Shown one piece after another: positions 51,901-61,168 of a DNA stretch of 64,000 nt (the first letter of the stretch is position 1; each line of letters starts with the position of its first letter). Location: NCBI GenBank assembly GCA_938015595.1, contig CALLPI010000026.1:1-64000 (forward strand), given 5' to 3'. The DNA is from an uncultured Saprospiraceae bacterium (GTDB taxonomy: Bacteria; Bacteroidota; Bacteroidia; Chitinophagales; Saprospiraceae). A model generated the notes under the pieces. It saw only the letters and a list, made by a program, of their open reading frames with translations, was not told where the DNA came from and ran no database searches. The position numbers were made by a program, and so were the translations under genes.

Positions 51901-53885
51901 TTCGATGGTTTTGGTTGTGCATTGGGCTGTGTAGTGGTGTTGATGTCGAAGCCCAATCGTGGCGCGCTTATGAAAAAGCCGGTGACAATGCTGCCGAAGT
52001 CAAGGATTATCACGCGGCTGTACAGCACTACGCCAAGGCGCTTAGCATACGCCCCGATCACGCTGGTCTGGGGTTCAAGTATGCCGGCATAGCCCAGCGG
52101 TTTCAGGCCTTTGAAATTGCCCGGGAGTGGTACAGCAAAGTCATCACCCATAAAGAGGCCGAGCGTTTTCCGCTGGCGTTGTTTCAACTTGGTATGGTAG
52201 AAAAATCTATGGGGTACTATCGGGAAGCCCGCCACCAATTTGAGCAATATCTGGAAAAGTACGGCGATACTGACCCAATACACGCGGCGCAAGCCAAAGA
52301 GCAAATAGCGCAGTGTGAATGGGCGTTGCAATTGCTGAGCCAACCTCCTATTGCCGACGTCACGCGTCTTGGCAAACAGGTCAATTCTGTTTATACTGAA
52401 TTTGGCCCCGTGCTCGTGGGCGATACCCTGTACTTTTCTTCCCTCCGCTTTGAAAACAAGAAAGACCAACACTTGCCCAAGCGATTGGTTGCCAAAGTAT
52501 TGAGTTGGAATCCTGCTAGTGCTACCGCCGGCCGGCCACTGCGCGACGACTTCAACTCCGATGCCCGGCACACGGCACATTTTGCCGTCAGTGAAATTAC
52601 CCGGCGGGTTTACTTCACACGCTGCGAGTACATCAGTGATGCCGAAATCCGCTGCGCCCTATATTATCGCGAGCCAGACAAACGCGGGCGCTTGCGTGGG
52701 GCAGATGTACGATTACCCGACCTCATCAACCTGCCTGGCTATACTGCTACTCAACCCAGCGTAGGCTATGATTCCATAGGCAAGGCGGAAGTCCTGTTCT
52801 TTGTGTCAGACCGCCCAGGAGGCAGTGGCGGCCTAGACATCTGGCAGTGCTTTATCCTGGGCGATGGCAAATTCAGCCCGCCTAAGCCAGTTTCGTCTAT
52901 CAACACTCCTGAAGACGATATCACGCCGTTCTTCCATACGCCCACTCAAACGCTATATTTTAGTACCAACGGGCGAAAATCCCTCGGCGGTTTGGATATT
53001 TATGCCTCTAAAAAAGGCCGCTTTTGGCAAGACCCAGTACATCTTTATCCTCCTATCAATAGCAGCTACAACGACCTTTACTTTTCCTTGAGCACCGACG
53101 GATTGAGCGGCTATCTGGCCTCTAACCGCCCTGGCTCCTTATACCTGGATGCAGCCAACAAAGCCTGCTGTAACGACATTTACTGGTTTCAGCTCAAGCT
53201 ACCCCCGCCGCCTGAAGTGCCGTATGCAGCAGAGCAAGCTCCTGTTGACCAGCTGGTTATTCCTCAACTTGCAGTATCTTCGCCTCCTCCCAAGATGCCC
53301 CAAACATTGGAGGAGTTTCTGCCCCTGACCCTTTACTTCGACAATGACGAACCCGATCCGCGCACCCGGCGCACCAGCACCCAACAGACCTATACCACAG
53401 CCTACAATCGCTACTTTTTGCGCAAAGCCGAGTATGTGCGCCAATACGCCGCTGGCCTGGAGGGCGACGCACTTGAAGACGCCGAAAACAGGATGATTGA
53501 CTTTTTTGACAAAGACATCCGCTCGGGCTATGAAAAGCTACTGCGCTTTTCCGAGATATTGCTCGCTCGGCTGCAGGCTGGCGATCAGGTAGAAATTTTC
53601 ATAAAGGGATTCACCAGCCCGCGCGCACAAAGCGATTACAACCTGGCGCTCGGCGCTCGGCGCATAAGCAGTGTGCGCAATCACTTCCAGTCTTGGCAAG
53701 AGGGCGTATTTTTGCCTCACCTGCGCAGCGGGCAGTTGAAAATCAGCGAGCGTTCCTTTGGCGAAGCCACTGCCGCCAAGGAGGTCAGCGATGCCCTGGA
53801 CGATCTGCGCGGCTCCATCTTCAGCATCGGCGCCATGCGCGAGCGCAGAGTGGAAATTGTAGAGATTGCAGTGGGTGGTAGGTAG
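51885..53885 (+). CDS. TPR-PD40-OmpA family protein (PorE-like)
   Basis: 666 aa. Signal peptide ending about residue 24, TPR repeats (about 25-150; AVQHYAKALSIRPDHAG), a PD40 propeller (about 155-430; LYFSSLRFENKKD, FVSDRPGGSGGLDIWQ, LYFSTNGRKSLGGLDIY) and an OmpA-like C-terminal domain (FIKGFTSPRAQSDYNLALG, RRISSVRNHF). The domain set is that of PorE, which is thought to tie the T9SS to peptidoglycan. The usual Asp of the OmpA motif (GHTD) is Ser here, as in a known Bacteroidota subfamily. Its start lies inside sprF. Confidence 0.92.
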   Translation: MSHFLIRWFWLCIGLCSGVDVEAQSWRAYEKAGDNAAEVKDYHAAVQHYAKALSIRPDHAGLGFKYAGIAQRFQAFEIAREWYSKVITHKEAERFPLALFQLGMVEKSMGYYREARHQFEQYLEKYGDTDPIHAAQAKEQIAQCEWALQLLSQPPIADVTRLGKQVNSVYTEFGPVLVGDTLYFSSLRFENKKDQHLPKRLVAKVLSWNPASATAGRPLRDDFNSDARHTAHFAVSEITRRVYFTRCEYISDAEIRCALYYREPDKRGRLRGADVRLPDLINLPGYTATQPSVGYDSIGKAEVLFFVSDRPGGSGGLDIWQCFILGDGKFSPPKPVSSINTPEDDITPFFHTPTQTLYFSTNGRKSLGGLDIYASKKGRFWQDPVHLYPPINSSYNDLYFSLSTDGLSGYLASNRPGSLYLDAANKACCNDIYWFQLKLPPPPEVPYAAEQAPVDQLVIPQLAVSSPPPKMPQTLEEFLPLTLYFDNDEPDPRTRRTSTQQTYTTAYNRYFLRKAEYVRQYAAGLEGDALEDAENRMIDFFDKDIRSGYEKLLRFSEILLARLQAGDQVEIFIKGFTSPRAQSDYNLALGARRISSVRNHFQSWQEGVFLPHLRSGQLKISERSFGEATAAKEVSDALDDLRGSIFSIGAMRERRVEIVEIAVGGR

Positions 53886-53970
53886 AGTCGGCACTGAGCC
53901 GCGCACCCTCTTTAGCTCTTTGTGTAAGACTTTTTTGTGTGCCAACAGGCAGAGCTTATGCTATGGGGGG

Positions 53971-55581
53971 TTAGTGGCCTGTCTTGAGAAAAGGCAGCGC
54001 CCTGCCCTTTGTGCAGAGATAGTACATACCTGGCGGCAAATAGCCTACATACAAGCGCTGAGCTGACATTGGACCTGCACAGCAGCGCCCGGCGGTGTCA
54101 GCTATCCAAAAAATTTGACCTTGTGCAGCGCCCTTCACTTCGATCCAATCACTGGCTGGGTTGGGTATTACACGCCAGCTTGCTGTAGTGAGTTCTGGTT
54201 CGTGTGTGCGTACCGGAGCGGCGGTGTATAAGAGAAAGCCATCGAAAGTACCTAAAGCAGTAGCTGAGCCGGTCGGAAAAGCCCCCTGCCCTCCGAAACT
54301 CCCCGCCACCCACAGACGCCCATCGGCATCCAGCTGTATGTGCTGAGGAAAAACACCACCGGTAGAAACAGCAGCCTGGGCGCTGATACCTTCCAACTGA
54401 GTATTGAAGCAAGCTACGAAACCGGCAAATGTACTGCCGGAGTGCAGTTGTAGGCCATCCCACTGCATGGCGCCCTGGAAATAGCCACACACGGCTACAT
54501 AGCCCCTACCTACCACTATACCGGTGGCTAGTTGAGATTGCATTCCGCCCAAGGCTCTGGCTCGCAGCGGTGTTCCGTCAGGGGCATATTGGAGGATAAA
54601 AAAATCAGGGTTGCCCGTAGCACTTTGTATACTGATGCCGTTGCCCAGGCTCATGACGCCTACCAGAAAGCCAGTGGCGTAGAGGTTGCCTTGCTCATCT
54701 GTAGCCAGGCTGGTGAGGTCGTCATCGTGTACGCCGCCGGCTTTCATGGCCCAGCGAGGCGAGCCATCGGTGCCATAGGCGGCGATGAAGGCATCGCGGT
54801 CAAAGGTGTTGGCATTGAGCATCTGGCTGGCCAGTCGGGTTTGGCCGTTGAAGTATCCGCCTACCCGAGGCTCGCCTTGGGCAGTAAGCACAAGGGCTGT
54901 GGCGCGGGTATCGCGTTGCCACCCTTCGCGCAAGGCCCAGAGCAACTGGCCGGCAGCATTGAACTTGGCCAGGAACATATCAGTATCGCCTGTGGCTTGG
55001 AGGGTGGTATCGCCCAGGGTCAGTTGGCCGCCAAAAAAGCCCGCTACCCACACATGCCCGAAGGCATCGCATTGCAGGCTGCTGAGGTCTTTGATGCCTG
55101 TGCCTTGCAGTGCCTGCCCCCACAGAAGGCTGCCCTTTGGAGAAATTTTGAGCAAGAATAGCCCCTTGGGATTGCCTCCGGCTTCCAGCAGCGCACCGCC
55201 GAAGCATGCCGAGAACCAAAAAGCTCCAGCTGCAAATATATTACCCTCGGAGTCGGCGCACAAGCCAGATAGTTCGTCGTCGAGCGGGCTGCCGCCAGCC
55301 ATAGCCCAGCCCACTCCAGTGGAGGAAGGTGTGCAGGCAATGTACACATCCCTGCCACCTTGCTCCGGCACCAGTTCGTGCCCGTGCAAGGAAAAAGCAT
55401 GATCAAATACCCCTGCGTAGGCGGCGCCTCCCTGGGGCAAAGGGGCACAACGGTCGGTAGTTTCCGTGCTGGCCCCCTGAGTTTGAGCAGCGAAAATCCA
55501 GCCCTGCCCGTGCGCATAGCACACCGGGCATACAACTATCAAAATACAGGCAATTGTGTTGATATATGGTATCACGTGCAA
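53971..55581 (-). CDS. Secreted propeller-like repeat protein with type-A T9SS domain
   Basis: 536 aa. After a signal peptide (to about 24) come repeats of about 50 residues with the pattern DxxGNIFAAGAF / LFLLKISPKGSLLWG / DLSSLQCDAFGHVWVAGFF, i.e. SBBP-type beta-propeller blades. The C-terminal 80 residues are a type-A sorting domain (WRVIPNPASDWIEVKG ... LPPGMYYL). The function is unknown; such proteins are secreted or surface bound. It stands alone on the minus strand between two plus-strand genes. Confidence 0.87.
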   Translation of the reverse strand: MHVIPYINTIACILIVVCPVCYAHGQGWIFAAQTQGASTETTDRCAPLPQGGAAYAGVFDHAFSLHGHELVPEQGGRDVYIACTPSSTGVGWAMAGGSPLDDELSGLCADSEGNIFAAGAFWFSACFGGALLEAGGNPKGLFLLKISPKGSLLWGQALQGTGIKDLSSLQCDAFGHVWVAGFFGGQLTLGDTTLQATGDTDMFLAKFNAAGQLLWALREGWQRDTRATALVLTAQGEPRVGGYFNGQTRLASQMLNANTFDRDAFIAAYGTDGSPRWAMKAGGVHDDDLTSLATDEQGNLYATGFLVGVMSLGNGISIQSATGNPDFFILQYAPDGTPLRARALGGMQSQLATGIVVGRGYVAVCGYFQGAMQWDGLQLHSGSTFAGFVACFNTQLEGISAQAAVSTGGVFPQHIQLDADGRLWVAGSFGGQGAFPTGSATALGTFDGFLLYTAAPVRTHEPELTTASWRVIPNPASDWIEVKGAAQGQIFWIADTAGRCCAGPMSAQRLYVGYLPPGMYYLCTKGRALPFLKTGH

Positions 55582-55604
55582 AATGTAAGCTTGGAGGGTT
55601 TTCG

Positions 55605-55612
55605 TACTTTTG
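55605..55612 (+). promoter_or_regulatory. -7 promoter element of the TPR lipoprotein gene
   Basis: TACTTTTG, 28 nt before the ATG at 55641. The -33 box is not clear. Confidence 0.45.
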
Positions 55613-55640
55613 TCAGGCTAAAAATAAAAAAGAGCGCTAC

Positions 55641-56657
55641 ATGAAGCAACACTATGTTAACATTGCCTGGGCGTTATGGTTGAGCCTTGCGCTGGCAACC
55701 TGCACCGGAAAATCTCACCAAAAGTCCGCACCCGACAAAAGCACCGGCAATCTAGCGCTGGATGCCATCAACCAAAAAATTGTGGCTCAGCCACGCAACC
55801 CGCAACTGTATGCTGAGCGAGCCGCGCTCTACCACGAAATGGCCAGTTATGACAACGCCTTACTTGACTTAGAAACGGCTATTTCGATGGACTCGCTGCA
55901 GCCCTCATTTTACCACCTGCTGACGGATGTATATATTAGCTATTTCAAGTCGTGGCAAGGGTTGCGCGCCATAAACAAGGCGGCGGAGATGTTCCCTCGG
56001 GATATCCCCACCCTGCTCAAGCTGGCCAAAACTCAGTTGTTGCTCAAGCTGTACACAGAATCCCTGCAAACCATTGACAAAATTCTGAATATAGACCCGC
56101 AGAATGCTGATGCCTACATGCTTATGGGGCTGGGGTTCAAGGAAAACGGCGATACGGCGCGTGCCATCAATAGCCTGCAAAAAGCCGTGAATGCTAACCC
56201 CGAACTCATTGACGCCTGGATTACGCTGGGGCAACTACACGAAGCTAAGGGCCACGCTATTGCTGGCAAATACTACACCTCCGCAGTGGAAATGGCACCA
56301 AATAATGTGCTAGCGCTCCATGCCAAGGCTGACTACCTGAGCCGCTTAAATGATTTGACAGGTGCTCTGCAACTGTACCACCAGATTATAGCACTGGATT
56401 CGACTTACCAAGATGCCTACTTCAACTCCGGCCTGCTGTACCTCGACCTGGACTCCATCTCGCAGGCTTACCGGCGGTTTGATCTTGCTATTAGGGAGTC
56501 ACCCTTGCACATACGAGCTTATTTCTATCGCGGATATAGCGCCGAGCGCATGGGCAATACAACCCAGGCAGTGGATGACTACAAGGCTGTGCTGCGTTTT
56601 GCTCCTGATTATCAGCCTGCTGTAGAAGGATTGCAGCGGCTGGGAGCTTCTCAGTGA
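55641..56657 (+). CDS. TPR lipoprotein
   Basis: 338 aa. Lipobox LALATC in the signal peptide (cleavage before Cys), then about eight tetratricopeptide repeats from about 45 to 330, for example AYMLMGLGFKENGDTARAINSLQKA read as successive helices. TPR lipoproteins serve as protein-protein scaffolds in the envelope; the partner is unknown. The start at 55641 is preferred because the signal peptide begins there. Convergent with the RNase G gene, 152 nt apart. Confidence 0.88.
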   Translation: MKQHYVNIAWALWLSLALATCTGKSHQKSAPDKSTGNLALDAINQKIVAQPRNPQLYAERAALYHEMASYDNALLDLETAISMDSLQPSFYHLLTDVYISYFKSWQGLRAINKAAEMFPRDIPTLLKLAKTQLLLKLYTESLQTIDKILNIDPQNADAYMLMGLGFKENGDTARAINSLQKAVNANPELIDAWITLGQLHEAKGHAIAGKYYTSAVEMAPNNVLALHAKADYLSRLNDLTGALQLYHQIIALDSTYQDAYFNSGLLYLDLDSISQAYRRFDLAIRESPLHIRAYFYRGYSAERMGNTTQAVDDYKAVLRFAPDYQPAVEGLQRLGASQ

Positions 56658-56809
56658 GCGTAGTGGGCAAATTTGTAGCGCCAGCCGGCAGCGTAGTTTT
56701 TGCTGCCCCTTTGCACGCCCTACCTTCTTGGCACAAACCCGATGAAAAGAACGGCTTGTACTGCTTTCGCACTAATAAGCCTGAAAACAGCCCTTGCCTT
56801 TACTTTGCA

Positions 56810-58360
56810 CTACCCCAGACGCACCTCGTCATTGTGCTCGTCAAAAAATTTGTACTGTGTAAGCGCCAGTTCGTTGGATGACTTTACTTTTATCCAGCGC
56901 AGATACTTGGCAAACCATCGCATCTGGGGGCTAGGCCATCCGCGCTTGATGAAGGCCTCCACATAGGGATGTACCACCAGGGTGAGCTTGGGTTTGCTGT
57001 GCGAGGTCATGATAAATTGCAGGTCGCGCTGGATGTCTTCCATAAGTAGTACAGAGGCGTTAATCTTACCGCTGCCATTACAGGTGGGGCACACTTCGGC
57101 GGTATTGATTTTGACCTCGGGGCGCACGCGCTGGCGGGTAATTTGCATGAGGCCAAACTTGCTCAGGGGCAACACCGTATGCTGGGCGCGGTCTTTTTTC
57201 ATAAACTCGCGCATCTTGAGGTGCAGTTCCTTCTTGTGTTCGGGGTTTTTCATATCAATGAAATCAATGATGATGATTCCCCCGATGTCGCGTAGGCGTA
57301 GTTGTCGGGCAATTTCCTCAGCGGCTTCCAGATTGACCCGAAGAATGGCGTCGTCGGCGGCGCCATTGGTCATTTTATGACCACTATTGACATCCACGAC
57401 GTGGAGCGCTTCAGTGGTTTCTATGACGATGTAGGCCCCGCTGCTCATGGTGGCCGTTTTACCGAATGAGGCCTTGATTTGGCGGTCAATACCGTAGGTT
57501 TCAAAGATGGGGCGGTTGCCTTTGTGCAAAGACAGGATCTTGACCTGCTCTGGCGATATGGTGGCCAGGTAGTTTTTGATATTCTGGTAGAGTTCTTTGT
57601 CGTTGACGACAATGCGGTTGAAGGAGTCCGAGAGTAGGTCGCGCAGGATGCTGGAGGTTTTGTCCAGTTCGCTCAGAAGCTTGGCTGGCGGTGTGGCTTT
57701 ATACATCTGCTGGAAGATGTCTTCCCACTTGGCCATCATAAAGGCCAATTCTTCGTGGAGGTCAGCAGCTTTTTTGCCTTCGGCGGCGGTGCGTACAATA
57801 ACGCCGAAGTTTTTGGGGCGGATGCTTTCAATGAGGTTTTGTAGGCGCTTGCGTTCTTCGCTGTTGGCAATTTTTTTGGATACGGCCACTACTTCGTTGA
57901 AGGGGGTGAGCACTAAGTATCGCCCTGGGATGGTGATTTCGCAACTGAGCCTGGGGCCTTTAGTAGAAATGGGCTCTTTGAGAATCTGCACCAGCACAGG
58001 CTGTTTTTTATCCAGTACTTGGTCCACTTTGCCAGTTTTGACAATATCTGGCTCGAGGACAAACTTGTCAAGTTTGTGCGTAGTGATGCTACCGGAAGTG
58101 GCCCCAGCAGTATATTTGAGCAGCGAGCGAAGTTTTGGCCCCAAGTCAGTGTAGTGGAGGAAGGCATCCTTCTTGTGGCCAATGTCCACAAAGGCGGCAT
58201 TGAGGCCGGGCATGAGGCGGCGAATCTGGCCTAGGAAGATATCGCCTACGCTGAAGTTGCTATTCGTTTTTTGGTTGTGCAACTCCACCAAGCGCCCGTC
58301 TTCCAGGAGCGCGATTTCTACTTCGGAAGGCGAGGCATTGATAATCAGTTCTTTTTCCAC
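56810..58360 (-). CDS. rng: Ribonuclease E/G family endoribonuclease
   Basis: 516 aa. S1 RNA-binding domain (about 35-125; NFSVGDIFLGQIRRLMPGL, AFVDIGHKKDAFLHY), the catalytic domain with metal-binding Asp residues in LHVVDVNSG and IIIIDFIDMKNPEHK, and the zinc-link CPTCNGSGK. It cuts single-stranded RNA, maturing rRNA and starting mRNA decay. The GTG at 58360 (VEKELIINASPSEV) is chosen because family members begin there; the frame stays open to 58573 but that part is not conserved-looking. It follows HU and the small bS22-like gene. Confidence 0.93.
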   Translation of the reverse strand: MEKELIINASPSEVEIALLEDGRLVELHNQKTNSNFSVGDIFLGQIRRLMPGLNAAFVDIGHKKDAFLHYTDLGPKLRSLLKYTAGATSGSITTHKLDKFVLEPDIVKTGKVDQVLDKKQPVLVQILKEPISTKGPRLSCEITIPGRYLVLTPFNEVVAVSKKIANSEERKRLQNLIESIRPKNFGVIVRTAAEGKKAADLHEELAFMMAKWEDIFQQMYKATPPAKLLSELDKTSSILRDLLSDSFNRIVVNDKELYQNIKNYLATISPEQVKILSLHKGNRPIFETYGIDRQIKASFGKTATMSSGAYIVIETTEALHVVDVNSGHKMTNGAADDAILRVNLEAAEEIARQLRLRDIGGIIIIDFIDMKNPEHKKELHLKMREFMKKDRAQHTVLPLSKFGLMQITRQRVRPEVKINTAEVCPTCNGSGKINASVLLMEDIQRDLQFIMTSHSKPKLTLVVHPYVEAFIKRGWPSPQMRWFAKYLRWIKVKSSNELALTQYKFFDEHNDEVRLG

Positions 58361-58754
58361 GGGGTGCAATATGTTTGCAGGCCTGGCCAGGCAGCCGGTT
58401 GCATTGAGTGCATCAGAGGTGGCAGAACACCGACTACAGGAGATTGACCTGGTGTACACTGCTGCGCGGTTGGGGGGAGGATGGTGCTTTGATGACGAGC
58501 CAGGGCTATACGCAAGTATTATTGGGGGGCAGTTGTCATCAAAGCAAAACATTTGTAACAGCATGCACAGCACGTGGGGCTGCGGTCAATATACCTGTTG
58601 GCGTCTGAAAAGAGTTATAGGCTACAGACTTCCGGGAAAAAGGATTCATCGTGTTGAGGTGATTTCCGCTCGTGGAAGCATATCCAGAAACCGGGAAAAT
58701 CAGGCAGCACGCAGTGCAAATGGCACACCACAGCAGGGCCAGGATGACGAATAC
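58361..58754 (-). other. Long untranslated stretch before RNase G
   Basis: 394 nt between the bS22-like stop and the RNase G start with no convincing gene and no clear TAnnTTTG promoter. If the genes share a transcript this is a long leader for RNase G. E. coli rne is autoregulated through a long leader; the same here is only a guess. Confidence 0.35.
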
Positions 58755-58847
58755 TTATTTCTTCTTTTTGTGGCGGTTTTTGCGCAGTCTCTTTTTGCGT
58801 TTGTGCGTTGCAATCTTGTGCCTTTTACGCTTTTTTCCACAAGGCAT
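58755..58847 (-). CDS. AURKAIP1/COX24-domain small ribosomal protein (bS22/mS38-like)
   Basis: A 30-residue protein, ATG at 58847, TAA at 58757-58755. It reads MPCGKKRKRHK, then a run rich in Lys, Arg and His with THKRKKRLRKNRHKKKK at the end. This matches the small basic Bacteroidota protein annotated as AURKAIP1/COX24 domain-containing, related to mitochondrial mS38 and actinobacterial bS22, which sits in the small ribosomal subunit. It lies between the TPR lipoprotein and RNase G genes. The short length makes it easy to miss, but the match is nearly residue for residue with what I recall of the family. Confidence 0.88.
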   Translation of the reverse strand: MPCGKKRKRHKIATHKRKKRLRKNRHKKKK

Positions 58848-58896
58848 GGCGAGTTTCTTTTTTTTGTTTCACAAAATGGTTATGGTCTTTTACAAA

Positions 58897-58931
58897 CCTT
58901 CCGGATGCTTTTTCTGCATTCATTCGGAAGG
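58897..58931 (-). terminator. Weak hairpin at the end of the TPR lipoprotein gene
   Basis: CCTTCCG (58897-58903) pairs with CGGAAGG (58925-58931), with an inner ATG/CAT pairing; the stop codon lies within it. Only a short T-run (TTTG) follows on the minus strand, so it may only attenuate. Confidence 0.35.
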
Positions 58932-59744
58932 AGAGTTGTTGTCTTTTTTTGCCTGGCTGCAAACTTCAGCAAACTGCCTGGCCTTGGCCTCGTCGCCGGC
59001 ACCTTGCCAGGCCTCGGCCAGCAGGCATATTGCCGTGGTGTTTTGGGCATCCAATTCCAGGGTGCGCTCCAGGCGTTGAATGGCGCGTTCGTATTGGCCG
59101 GTTTTCAGGGCAAGGCGCGCCAGGCTATTTAGCACCGACACATTGTCTGGGTATTGCCGGTTCAGATCTTGCAGCATTTTGACGCCTCGCATGACGTCTT
59201 CTTGCGGCGGATTTTCGGCATACACCAGCGCCAGATTGATGCGGTGCGATACATTGCCTGGGTTGAGCGAGATAGCCTGCTCAAAGGCCTCTACTGCCCG
59301 CTTGGTACAAAAAGCGCGCACTTTGTCGTCGGTTTCGCGCTGCAGGCAGATGGCATACGTGGCACCTGCGGTAGACCAAACTTCTTCTGTTTGTACCAAC
59401 TCAGCAATTTGCTGGGCATAGTGCCCCGATATGGCAGCATGGCCTGCATTGTACCACAATCCTGCCAGGCGCATGAGGCCGGAAACTAAGGCTGCTGTAT
59501 CGCTTTTAGACGCGCTCAGGTGCTGTTCGGCAGCGGTAATGGCGCTTGCTTCTTTGTCATCCAGTCTTTGTCGGGCTGCTTTGAGCAGCACGTTGATGTC
59601 AGTGCGCTCTGCAGCCAAAGCCCTCGTCTTTTCGAGAGCTTTTTGTGGGGTTGATTTCGTTTCACACCCTATGTACATTACTACCCAAAGGGCAATAGCC
59701 GAAAGCAATGCCACCAACTGGAATCTGGTCATAGAAGTGTGCAC
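58920..59744 (-). CDS. TPR lipoprotein of the HU-RNase G cluster
   Basis: 274 aa. N-terminal signal with lipobox MYIGC, then helical repeats; the clearest TPRs are AVEAFEQAISLNPGNVSHR and QYERAIQRLERTLELDAQN near 155-255. The C-terminal end is acidic and polar. It starts 9 nt after the HU stop, so the two are co-transcribed. The start could also be the ATG at 59732, four codons in. Confidence 0.85.
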   Translation of the reverse strand: MHTSMTRFQLVALLSAIALWVVMYIGCETKSTPQKALEKTRALAAERTDINVLLKAARQRLDDKEASAITAAEQHLSASKSDTAALVSGLMRLAGLWYNAGHAAISGHYAQQIAELVQTEEVWSTAGATYAICLQRETDDKVRAFCTKRAVEAFEQAISLNPGNVSHRINLALVYAENPPQEDVMRGVKMLQDLNRQYPDNVSVLNSLARLALKTGQYERAIQRLERTLELDAQNTTAICLLAEAWQGAGDEAKARQFAEVCSQAKKDNNSPSE

Positions 59745-59753
59745 TTAGGTCAA

Positions 59754-60062
59754 TCAATCTTCGTCTTCTTCCGGCATCTCCGTCACATTGTGCTTGACTT
59801 GGTCTATGAAGATCTTTGCCGGTTTGAAAGAAGGAATAAAGTGCTCAGGAATTTCAATGGATTCGTTGAGCTTTATGTGGCGGCCAATCTTCTTGGCGCG
59901 TTTTTTAATGACAAAGCTGCCAAAGCCTCGGATATATACGTTTTCGCCACCAGCCAAGGAGCCTTTGACTTCTTTGAAAAAGGTTTCCAAAGTGACCAGT
60001 ACATCTACTTTGGGCACGCCGGTTTTCTCAGAGATGGCATTTACCAGATCGGCCTTTCTCAT
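59754..60062 (-). CDS. HU/IHF family DNA-binding protein
   Basis: 102 aa. Begins MRKADLVNAISEKTGVPK, with the DNA-binding arm around RGFGSFVIKKRAKKIGRHIK, then a C-terminal extension ending in acidic residues (MPEEDED). HU-type dimers bend and compact DNA. HU upstream of an RNase E/G gene is a familiar Bacteroidota arrangement. Confidence 0.96.
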   Translation of the reverse strand: MRKADLVNAISEKTGVPKVDVLVTLETFFKEVKGSLAGGENVYIRGFGSFVIKKRAKKIGRHIKLNESIEIPEHFIPSFKPAKIFIDQVKHNVTEMPEEDED

Positions 60063-60179
60063 CGTTATAAATTGGTTTATAGTTAGTTATAAGAAAAAAT
60101 CATTGCTTCTGCAAAGCGAGACGCAAATGTCGGAATAATTCTGCGATTTCTGTATCCCTTATGGTGTTAATTTTCAATG

Positions 60180-60887
60180 CTATTGCAGTAAGTGATAGAC
60201 GAATGTGGCCAGGGCTGCACCTGCGAGGGGGGCGATTACGGGTGTCCAACTGTACGACCAGCCGCTGTCTTTTTTGTAGGGTATAGGTAGTAAGGCGTGC
60301 ATGATGCGCGGCCCCAGATCGCGGGCCGGATTGATGGCATACCCTGTGGGGCCGCCCAGGCTCAGGCCGATGCCCAGTACCAGCAAGGCTACCGGCAAGG
60401 CGTCCAAGGCACCCAAGCTAGTACCAGATGCGGTAATGTGCAGTACGCCAAATACGAGCACAAATGTGCCGATCAATTCCGTAAGCAGGTTGTAAGCCGG
60501 GTGCGCAATGGCCGGTGCCGTGCAAAAGGTGGCCTGTATGGCGCCAGCGTCAGTAGTGGTGTCGTAGTGCTTTTTGTAGGCTAGCCACACTAGGGTGGCT
60601 CCCAGCATGGCCCCTAGCAGTTGGGCTATGATGTATACGGGTGTTTGCGCCCAGGGCAAAGCCCCCTGAAATGCCATAGCCAGTGTCACTGCCGGGTTGA
60701 GATGTGCCCCGCTGTGAGGCGCCGCTGTGTAAACCCCTACAAATACGGCCATGGCCCAGCCAAAGGCCACTACAATCCAGCCCGAATGCTGGCCTTTGCT
60801 GTCTTGGAGTACCACATTAGCTACTGTGCCGTTGCCCAACAGAATGAGCAGCGCTGTACCAATGAGTTCGCTGATGAAGGGTGTCAT
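60180..60887 (-). CDS. Aquaglyceroporin (MIP family)
   Basis: 235 aa with six membrane helices and the two half-helix motifs NPAV (SGAHLNPAVTLA) and NPARD (GYAINPARDLGPR). The Asp after the second NPA-Arg is typical of glycerol facilitators rather than strict water channels. It passes glycerol or small neutral solutes through the inner membrane; no glpK or glpD is nearby. The ATG at 60887 (MTPFISELIGTALL) is the family start. Confidence 0.94.
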   Translation of the reverse strand: MTPFISELIGTALLILLGNGTVANVVLQDSKGQHSGWIVVAFGWAMAVFVGVYTAAPHSGAHLNPAVTLAMAFQGALPWAQTPVYIIAQLLGAMLGATLVWLAYKKHYDTTTDAGAIQATFCTAPAIAHPAYNLLTELIGTFVLVFGVLHITASGTSLGALDALPVALLVLGIGLSLGGPTGYAINPARDLGPRIMHALLPIPYKKDSGWSYSWTPVIAPLAGAALATFVYHLLQ

Positions 60888-61156
60888 AGGATGCGTGTTT
60901 TGAAATGAAAAATGACTGTTTATCGCGAGGCTATGAGCCGTGCGCAACGAGTCTCAGTGCTGTGAGTTAAAGAATTAAATTCTGATTTTATTTGAATAGC
61001 AATGCTTTATTCTTTAAGGCAAGTCTTTTAAGCGTAGCCCGCGGCTCGTAGCTCGCGCAATCTTTTTTCTGTATCCAAATACATCATGTGCAAAGTTAGA
61101 ATATCTAATGTAAACAAGCCACAGTTATTGTGTACGCTCAAATGTCAGAACATCAG

Positions 61157-61164
61157 TAAGTTTG
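61157..61164 (+). promoter_or_regulatory. -7 promoter element touching the tesB start
   Basis: TAAGTTTG ends only 4 nt before the tesB ATG (61169). If used, the transcript would be leaderless or nearly so. No ideally spaced TTG box is seen upstream. Confidence 0.4.
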
Positions 61165-61168
61165 CCTT

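Noticed and set aside
58173-59132. Long plus-strand frame (319 codons) across the RNase G leader and small ribosomal gene
   Set aside because: It is antisense to three supported genes, has no recognisable motifs and its composition fits a shadow frame.
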